From Propionibacteriaceae bacterium (lineage in GTDB: Bacteria > Actinomycetota > Actinomycetes > Propionibacteriales > Propionibacteriaceae): a stretch of 5,501 nucleotides of DNA. Numbering within the stretch: the stretch's first letter is position 1; every line of letters begins with the position of its first letter. A program made the position numbers and the translations under genes. A model generated the notes under the pieces. The model was not told the DNA's origin. It did not search any database and worked only from the letters and a program-made list of their open reading frames with translations. Shown here one piece after another: positions 1-5,501 of this stretch. The stretch covers positions 1 to 5,501 of the forward strand of contig DAIESZ010000320.1 in the NCBI GenBank assembly GCA_027346035.1. Reading direction: 5' to 3'.

Positions 1-1
1 C

Positions 2-625
2 GGCATCGGCGCGGGCAAGTCGAGCGTCGCCGCCCTGCTCGCCGAGCACGGCGCGGCGGTCATCGACGCCGACGAACTGGCCCGCGCCGCCGTGGCCCCG
101 GGCACGCCGGGCCTTCGCGGTGTGGTCGCCCGGTTCGGTCGCTCGGTGCTCGACGCCGACGGACGCCTCGACCGTGCCGCCCTCGCCCGGATCGTGTTCG
201 CCGACGCGGCGTCGCGGGCCGACCTCAACGCGATCGTGCACCCCGAGGTCCGGCGGCTGGCCGCCGACCGCGAGGCCGCCACACCCGGTGACGCGGTGGT
301 GGTGCACGTCATCCCCCTGCTCGTCGAGACCGGACAGGCGGGCGACTTCGACGCGGTGGTCGTGGTCGACGCGCCCGACGACGTCCAGGTGGCCCGGGTG
401 ATGCGACGCGACACGATGGACGAGGAGGCGGCCCGCGCCCGGATCGCGGCGCAGGCAGATCGAGCCGACCGGCTGGCCGCGGCCACCCACGTCATCGACA
501 ACTCGGCCGATCCCGGCGCCCTCCGGGCCCAGGTGGACCGGCTCTGGGAGCAGCTGCAGGCCGCGCACGGGGCACCGGACGCCGGCCGGCGTCCGATTGT
601 CGGTGCCGACAACTACCCTCGGTGA
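2..625 (+). CDS. coaE: Dephospho-CoA kinase, 5'-truncated by the window edge
   Basis: Cytosolic P-loop kinase that phosphorylates the ribose 3'-hydroxyl of dephospho-CoA with ATP, the last step of coenzyme A synthesis. The reading frame is open from base 2, giving 207 visible residues before TGA 623-625. The first visible residues, GIGAGKSS, are the Walker A P-loop, which lies about ten residues from the N terminus in this family, so only a short 5' piece is missing. GTG 92 is an internal Val codon, not the start. Other family signatures are DADELAR after the first strand, HPEV in the middle, PLLVE, and the lid/C-terminal region ending in the usual ATHVIDNS. The length fits an ordinary single-domain CoaE without a C-terminal extension. 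The last ten or so codons (IVGADNYPR) coincide with the uvrB promoter and look unconserved. The coaE-uvrB order is common in actinobacteria. Family assignment is secure. Confidence 0.96.
   Translation, partial: GIGAGKSSVAALLAEHGAAVIDADELARAAVAPGTPGLRGVVARFGRSVLDADGRLDRAALARIVFADAASRADLNAIVHPEVRRLAADREAATPGDAVVVHVIPLLVETGQAGDFDAVVVVDAPDDVQVARVMRRDTMDEEAARARIAAQADRADRLAAATHVIDNSADPGALRAQVDRLWEQLQAAHGAPDAGRRPIVGADNYPR
597..619 (+). promoter_or_regulatory. PafBC-type (RecA-independent) DNA-damage promoter of uvrB
   Basis: TTGTCGGTG at 597-605, an eight-base spacer at 606-613, and TACCCT at 614-619 match every defined position of the mycobacterial RecA-NDp/PafBC consensus (TTGTCRGTG, N8, TAnnnT), quoted from memory. 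Seven bases separate the TAnnnT -10 from ATG 627, so transcription would begin at or within a base or so of the start codon and give a leaderless mRNA. This agrees with the lack of a Shine-Dalgarno sequence before uvrB. The element lies entirely inside the coaE reading frame. TGTCGG (598-603) and CCGACA (606-611) also form a perfect inverted repeat around TG. Damage induction through the WYL-domain PafB/PafC activator is inferred from the motif; the regulator genes are not in this window. Confidence 0.83.
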
Positions 626-626
626 T

Positions 627-2726
<2,100 letters not shown>

Positions 2727-2773
2727 CGGCGGGCTGCCGGTCCGGGTGCCGACATCGGCCCTCGTCGGGGCTG

Positions 2774-2782
2774 TGCGAGAAT
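2774..2782 (+). promoter_or_regulatory. Putative extended -10 promoter for the riboswitch and TerC-family gene
   Basis: TGC followed by GAGAAT (2774-2782) resembles an extended -10 element (TGn plus a TAnnnT-like hexamer, with G in place of the first T). Its position would place the transcription start at about 2788-2790, just before the 5' strand of the riboswitch closing helix at 2792. No good -35 is seen 16-18 bases upstream (ATCGGC at 2754-2759 is poor). The call rests mainly on position and is tentative. Confidence 0.35.
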
Positions 2783-2790
2783 GGGCCCCA

Positions 2791-2881
2791 CGGAGGGGAG
2801 TACTCCACCTCGCAGTGGTCGTCATCACGGCAGGCAAGCCTGCCCGGCGCTGCGGTCGCTCGACGACGGACGAGACCTCCC
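2791..2881 (+). promoter_or_regulatory. yybP-ykoY family manganese riboswitch (aptamer)
   Basis: The 5' untranslated region folds by hand into the yybP-ykoY architecture. The closing helix P1 is GGAGG (2792-2796) with CCUCC (2876-2880). The conserved GGAGUA follows at 2797-2802, and a conserved AGA (2873-2875) precedes the 3' strand. A second arm is CGCAG (2811-2815) with CUGCG (2850-2854). It encloses the family's GUCGUCA-type loop (2819-2825), a hairpin GGCAGG (2829-2834) with CCUGCC (2839-2844) closed by a CAAG tetraloop, and the conserved CGG directly after it (2845-2847). These landmarks occur in the same order as in the well-studied Lactococcus lactis yybP riboswitch, recalled from memory. 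The family binds Mn2+ where its two loops dock and typically precedes manganese exporters and TerC/Alx genes, which is the case here. The region between the arms (2855-2872) is variable. Confidence 0.88.
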
Positions 2882-2903
2882 GGCGCTGCCGTGGGAGGAA
2901 CTC
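2872..2903 (+). promoter_or_regulatory. Expression platform: anti-P1 hairpin covering the ribosome-binding site
   Basis: CCUCCC (2876-2881), which includes the 3' strand of the riboswitch P1 helix, is perfectly complementary to GGGAGG (2893-2898), the Shine-Dalgarno sequence of the TerC-family gene. The stem can continue inward (GGC 2882-2884 with GCC 2888-2890, loop GCU) and outward across a small internal loop (GAG 2872-2874 with CUC 2901-2903). P1 and this hairpin are mutually exclusive. I infer that without Mn2+ the ribosome-binding site is paired and translation is off, while Mn2+ stabilises P1 and frees it. No U-tract follows the stem, which argues for translational control rather than transcription termination. 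Confidence 0.72.
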
Positions 2904-2905
2904 CG

Positions 2906-3874
2906 TTGCAGGTTCACTTTTTTGCCTGGGCCATCACCGTCGCCGTGATGTCCCTGCTGCTCGCGGTCGATGTGTTCGTCATCGGGCGACGCCCCCATGT
3001 GCCCTCGCTCACCGAGGCCGGTGTGATGGTGGGCGTGTTCATCGCCCTGGCGATCCTGTTCGGCATAGGGGTGTGGGTGGTTGCCGGACCGACCTACGGC
3101 AAGGAGTTCTACGCCGGGTGGCTCACCGAGTACAGCCTGTCGGTCGACAATCTGTTCATCTTCCTGCTGATCATGGAGAAGTTCCGGGTGCCCGCCCGGC
3201 TGCAGCAGTACGCCCTGCTCGTCGGGATCATCCTCGCCCTCGTCTTCCGCGGGGTGTTCATCGGCCTCGGCGCCGCGATGATCTCGACGATGGCCTGGGT
3301 GTTCTTCATCTTCGGCGCGTTCCTGCTCTACACCGCGGTCGACCTGGTTCGCGACTACCGCGATCGGGATTCCGACGAGGACGGGGCCACCGAGAACCTC
3401 GTGATGCGCTTCGTCCGGCGCAGCTTCGCCACCTCCGACCGTTTCGACGGCACCCGGCTCGTCGTCGGCGAGCGCGGACGCCGGCGGGTGACCCCGATGT
3501 TCATCGTCATCGTGGCCCTCGGAACCACCGATGTCATGTTCGCGCTCGACTCCATCCCGGCGATCTACGGGCTCACCCAGCAGCCCTACCTCGTGTTCAC
3601 CGCCAACGTGTTCGCCCTGATGGGCCTGCGGCAGCTGTACTTCCTGCTCGGGGGCATGCTCAAGAGGCTCGTCTACCTGCCGTTGGGCCTGGCGGTGATC
3701 CTCGGCTTCATCGGGCTCAAGCTCGTCCTGCACGCGGTGCACCATTACGACCTCGACGCAGGCTGGGCGGTCCCCACCGAGATCTCCGTCGAGCTGTCGT
3801 TGCTGGTGATCGTGGTGACCCTGGTGGTCACGATCGTCGCGAGCCTGGTGCGGTCACGTTCACGCGGCTCGTGA
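2906..3874 (+). CDS. TerC/Alx-family integral membrane protein, probable Mn2+ transporter
   Basis: The 322-residue polytopic membrane protein belongs to the TerC/Alx/MeeY family, whose members export or handle Mn2+; older names refer to tellurium resistance. The start is TTG 2906, seven bases after GGAGG (2894-2898). GTG 2891 is in frame but lies in the ribosome-binding site, so it is rejected. Hydrophobic segments are seen at about 5-26, 38-60, 80-90, 103-125, 128-146, 198-222, 229-249, 258-279 and 288-315. Family signatures are the acidic membrane motif LSVDNLFIF (78-86, Asp81) and its counterpart DVMFALDSIPAI (209-220, Asp209 and Asp215), followed by FTANVFALMGLRQLYFLL (231-248). These aspartates are the likely metal-site residues. 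A charged loop (149-197) separates the two halves. The manganese riboswitch upstream is independent support for a role in Mn2+ homeostasis. Direction of transport and exact substrate are inferred. Confidence 0.93.
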   Translation: MQVHFFAWAITVAVMSLLLAVDVFVIGRRPHVPSLTEAGVMVGVFIALAILFGIGVWVVAGPTYGKEFYAGWLTEYSLSVDNLFIFLLIMEKFRVPARLQQYALLVGIILALVFRGVFIGLGAAMISTMAWVFFIFGAFLLYTAVDLVRDYRDRDSDEDGATENLVMRFVRRSFATSDRFDGTRLVVGERGRRRVTPMFIVIVALGTTDVMFALDSIPAIYGLTQQPYLVFTANVFALMGLRQLYFLLGGMLKRLVYLPLGLAVILGFIGLKLVLHAVHHYDLDAGWAVPTEISVELSLLVIVVTLVVTIVASLVRSRSRGS

Positions 3875-3879
3875 GCGGG

Positions 3880-3895
3880 CCGGCCCGGCGGCCGG
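3880..3895. terminator. Candidate bidirectional hairpin terminator between convergent genes
   Basis: Only 38 bases separate the TGA of the TerC-family gene (3874) from the stop of the opposing gene (3913). They contain CCGGCC (3880-3885), loop CGGC, GGCCGG (3890-3895), a perfect six-base-pair GC stem, overlapping a ten-base palindrome at 3877-3886. There is no T-tract on either strand, so it is not a canonical intrinsic terminator, although such hairpins are common between convergent genes in GC-rich actinobacteria. The call rests on position and stem stability. Confidence 0.4.
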
Positions 3896-3912
3896 ACTCC
3901 GGGGTACGCGGG

Positions 3913-4665
3913 TCAGTGGGCGGCGAGCCGCTCGGGGACGACCTGAGCGGCGTCGCCCGACAGTCCGGTGGCCTCGCCCCGACCCGACAGCCATCCGACG
4001 AGGAGCGCGTCGGTGCCCGACACGGTGCCGATCGGTCGGCGGTCGAGTGGTCCGACCCGGCCGTGGACCCCGGAGTCCGAGGCGACCTCGACGGGTGGGA
4101 GGGCGGCGTCCCCGCGGCCGCGGAACAGTTCCCAGCCGAGGAGCCACCTCGCCACGTCGGCGTCGATGGCGTCGATGCTCAGGCCGCAGTGCAGGTCGAC
4201 ATGGTGCAGCACGATCTCGGAGAGCCGGGCGACCACCCACCAGTCGGCCGGCACGCGGAGTCTCTCGGTGAGCTCGAGCGTCATCGAGATTCCCGACGCG
4301 TCGAGGGCGTCGAAGGCGGCGTTGAGTCGGCCGGCGGTGGTGTCGAGGTCGATCTGCAGGTCGAGCCCGGTGCGCCGGGACCCCACCTCGATCTCCTCGT
4401 CGGCACGGCTGCGGGACGGGTAGAGCGGGTGGGGGCGGCCGGCGAGCAGCGCCTCGATCGCGTCGGTGAAGGCCTCGGCGTTGCGCGCGACGTGGCTCGC
4501 CACGTGGGCGCGGGTCCATCCGGGTAGGACGCTCGGTTCCTGCCATTGGTCGTCACCCAACCGGATGGTGTCGCCGAGCAGCGACTGGGTGGCCTCGCGC
4601 TTGCGGATCCGCAAGCGGGCGATCGACTGCTGGTCGGGCAACAGCTCTCGCAGCGGTTCGGTCAT
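3913..4665 (-). CDS. Mycothiol-dependent maleylpyruvate isomerase-family enzyme (DinB-like fold)
   Basis: The 250-residue cytosolic protein has the actinobacterial mycothiol-dependent maleylpyruvate isomerase (MDMPI) architecture: an N-terminal four-helix DinB-like domain (about 14-165) and a smaller C-terminal domain (about 185-245, with GTDALLVGWLSGRG). The signature LPGWTRAHVASHVARNAEAF is at 47-66. Candidate metal ligands are His58, Glu150 and His154 (SEIVLHHVDL). Their spacing of 92 and 4 equals that recalled for His52, Glu144 and His148, the zinc ligands of the Corynebacterium glutamicum enzyme, so the site looks intact. The true isomerase acts in gentisate breakdown, but no gentisate genes are visible and the family covers many mycothiol-using enzymes of unknown substrate, so only the family is called. 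ATG 4665 is chosen because it lies seven bases from a TAnnnT -10 and has no Shine-Dalgarno sequence. It is divergent from uvrA and convergent with the TerC-family gene. Confidence 0.85.
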   Translation of the reverse strand: MTEPLRELLPDQQSIARLRIRKREATQSLLGDTIRLGDDQWQEPSVLPGWTRAHVASHVARNAEAFTDAIEALLAGRPHPLYPSRSRADEEIEVGSRRTGLDLQIDLDTTAGRLNAAFDALDASGISMTLELTERLRVPADWWVVARLSEIVLHHVDLHCGLSIDAIDADVARWLLGWELFRGRGDAALPPVEVASDSGVHGRVGPLDRRPIGTVSGTDALLVGWLSGRGEATGLSGDAAQVVPERLAAH

Positions 4666-4672
4666 GGGGGCA

Positions 4673-4702
4673 ACGCTAACGCCTCGGCGTGTCCGGCGTC
4701 AC
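4673..4702 (-). promoter_or_regulatory. Probable vegetative promoter of the mycothiol-dependent enzyme gene (leaderless)
   Basis: On the minus strand, TAGCGT (4678 down to 4673) fits the actinobacterial TAnnnT -10 element. A weak -35 candidate, GTGACG (4702 down to 4697), lies 18 bases upstream. Seven bases separate the -10 from ATG 4665, so the transcript would start at the initiation codon, as predicted for both uvr genes. The bases at the PafBC box position (4695 down to 4687, CGGACACGC) do not match TTGTCRGTG, so damage induction is not predicted for this gene. Confidence 0.5.
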
Positions 4703-4750
4703 CGATGTCCCTGCCCGATGGGGGGTGACACGCCGCCCCCAGAGGCGGGG

Positions 4751-4780
4751 CCGGCGCCCTCCGGCGCCCGCCGGCGCGGC
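4751..4780 (+). repeat. Three tandem 10-base near-repeats upstream of the uvrA promoter
   Basis: CCGGCGCCCT, CCGGCGCCCG and CCGGCGCGGC lie head to tail, sharing CCGGCGC and ending two bases before the uvrA damage box. The period is about one helical turn. Each of the first two units contains the palindrome GGCGCC, so pairing between copies is also possible. The function is unknown. It could be a protein-binding array or simply low-complexity GC sequence. Confidence 0.55.
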
Positions 4781-4782
4781 GT

Positions 4783-4805
4783 TTGTCAGTGCCGACACAT
4801 ACCAT
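4783..4805 (+). promoter_or_regulatory. PafBC-type (RecA-independent) DNA-damage promoter of uvrA
   Basis: TTGTCAGTG (4783-4791), an eight-base spacer (4792-4799) and TACCAT (4800-4805) match all defined positions of the TTGTCRGTG-N8-TAnnnT consensus. Seven bases later comes GTG 4813, giving the same box-to-start distance of 30 bases as at uvrB. The spacer begins with the same CCGACA, and TGTCAG (4784-4789) with CCGACA (4792-4797) is an inverted repeat with one mismatch. A leaderless, damage-inducible uvrA transcript is predicted. It is divergent from the minus-strand promoter about 80 bases to the left. Confidence 0.83.
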
Positions 4806-4812
4806 GTGGGGC

Positions 4813-5501
4813 GTGATCGAGGATGTGAGCGACCGGCTGGTGGTTCGTGGTGCGCGCGAACACAATCTGCGCAACGTGAGCGTCGACCTGCCTCGCGACG
4901 CGCTGATCGTCTTCACCGGCCTGTCCGGCTCCGGCAAGAGTTCACTCGCCTTCGACACGATCTTCGCCGAGGGCCAGCGTCGTTACGTCGAATCGCTGTC
5001 CGCCTACGCCCGGCAGTTCCTGGGACAGATGGACAAGCCCGACGTCGACTTCATCGAGGGCCTGTCGCCGGCGGTATCCATCGATCAGAAGTCGACCAGT
5101 CGCAACCCGCGCTCGACGGTCGGCACCATCACCGAGGTCTACGACTATCTCCGGTTGATGTTCGCCCGCATCGGCACGCCGCACTGCCCAGAGTGCGGGG
5201 CCGAGGTGAGTCGGCAGACGCCCCAGCAGATCGTCGACCGGTTGCTGGCCCTCGACGAGGGCACCCGGTTCCAGGTGCTGGCCCCCGTCGTCAGGGGACG
5301 CAAGGGCGAATACCAGGAACTGTTCCGAGAGCTGGCCACCGAGGGACTGGCCCGGGTGCGCATCGACGGTGAGGTGCACCAGCTCACCTCTCCCCCCGCC
5401 CTCGACAAGCAGCGTAAGCACGACATTGACGTCGTCGTCGACCGTGTGGTGATCAGGCAGAGCGCGAAGCAACCGCTCTCCGATTCGGTCGAGACCGCGC
5501 T
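4813..5501 (+). CDS. uvrA: UvrABC excinuclease subunit A (UvrA ATPase), 3'-truncated by the window edge
   Basis: DNA-damage sensor of nucleotide excision repair: a dimeric ABC-type ATPase that scans DNA with UvrB and loads it at lesions. The open frame gives 229 residues of a protein that is usually about 950 long. Visible are the N-terminal family signature [20 protein letters not shown] (10-29), the first Walker [10 protein letters not shown] (36-44), [20 protein letters not shown], the [14 protein letters not shown] segment, [21 protein letters not shown], and a CPEC pair (Cys125, Cys128) heading the UvrB-binding region. GTG 4813 is preferred as the start because it coincides with the predicted transcription start. 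ATG 4804 is in frame but overlaps the -10 element and would not be in the mRNA. No Shine-Dalgarno sequence is seen, as expected for a leaderless message. The second ATPase half, signature motifs and main zinc finger lie beyond the window. Confidence 0.97.
   Translation, partial: MIEDVSDRLVVRGAREHNLRNVSVDLPRDALIVFTGLSGSGKSSLAFDTIFAEGQRRYVESLSAYARQFLGQMDKPDVDFIEGLSPAVSIDQKSTSRNPRSTVGTITEVYDYLRLMFARIGTPHCPECGAEVSRQTPQQIVDRLLALDEGTRFQVLAPVVRGRKGEYQELFRELATEGLARVRIDGEVHQLTSPPALDKQRKHDIDVVVDRVVIRQSAKQPLSDSVETA

Noticed and set aside
2727..2773. Possible uvrB terminator (for example GCCC 2758-2761 with GGGC 2768-2771, or GCCG with CGGC at 2748-2759)
   Set aside because: The stems are only four base pairs with no T-tract. 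Such short pairings are frequent in GC-rich DNA, so no terminator is called.
2825..3745. 306-codon minus-strand open frame opposite the TerC-family gene
   Set aside because: It is rich in His, Asp, Glu and Gln with no domain pattern, as expected for the complement of a hydrophobic membrane-protein gene. The sense strand has clear family motifs, a ribosome-binding site and a riboswitch.
4733..4748. Hairpin CCGCC/GGCGG in the divergent spacer
   Set aside because: It is a five-base stem in very GC-rich sequence between divergent promoters, with no T-tract and no role suggested by its position.
4689..5372. 227-codon plus-strand open frame overlapping the start of uvrA
   Set aside because: It is out of frame with uvrA, Arg/Pro-rich, without domain features, and covers the uvrA promoter.

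Overview
This is a GC-rich window, roughly 70% G+C with strong third-position G/C bias, from an actinobacterium. The genus cannot be named from the sequence. The evidence is the coaE-uvrB order, a mycothiol-dependent DinB/maleylpyruvate-isomerase-type enzyme (mycothiol is an actinobacterial thiol), and two promoters matching the actinobacterial PafBC (RecA-independent) DNA-damage consensus. The region is chromosomal and housekeeping. I see no mobile element, CRISPR array, rRNA or tRNA.

Layout, left to right. The window opens inside coaE (last step of coenzyme A synthesis; its first codons lie off the left edge), which runs to 625. A damage-response promoter at 597-619 is embedded in the last codons of coaE. 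uvrB (627-2726) starts one base after the coaE stop. A 179-base gap follows, holding a putative extended -10 promoter, a yybP-ykoY-type manganese riboswitch (about 2791-2881) and a ribosome-binding-site hairpin. These lead into a TerC/Alx-family membrane protein gene starting at TTG 2906. That gene converges on a minus-strand mycothiol-dependent enzyme gene (4665 down to 3913), with a GC-rich hairpin between the two stops. A 147-base divergent spacer (4666-4812) then holds the minus-strand gene's promoter, a short 10-base tandem repeat and a second damage-response promoter. uvrA starts at GTG 4813 and runs off the right edge.

How it fits together. UvrA and UvrB are the damage-recognition half of bacterial nucleotide excision repair. 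Although about 4.2 kb apart, both are preceded by the same element (TTGTCRGTG, eight bases, TAnnnT), and in both the start codon begins exactly 30 bases after the first base of the element. This implies coordinated PafBC-type induction and leaderless mRNAs, and it selects the start codons: ATG 627 rather than TTG 597, and GTG 4813 rather than ATG 4804. The membrane-protein gene is controlled differently. The 3' strand of the riboswitch's closing helix is complementary to the ribosome-binding site, so the simplest model is a translational ON switch in which Mn2+ frees the ribosome-binding site of a manganese-handling transporter.

None of the systems appears wholly new. The most informative results are the matched pair of promoters and the fully traceable riboswitch.
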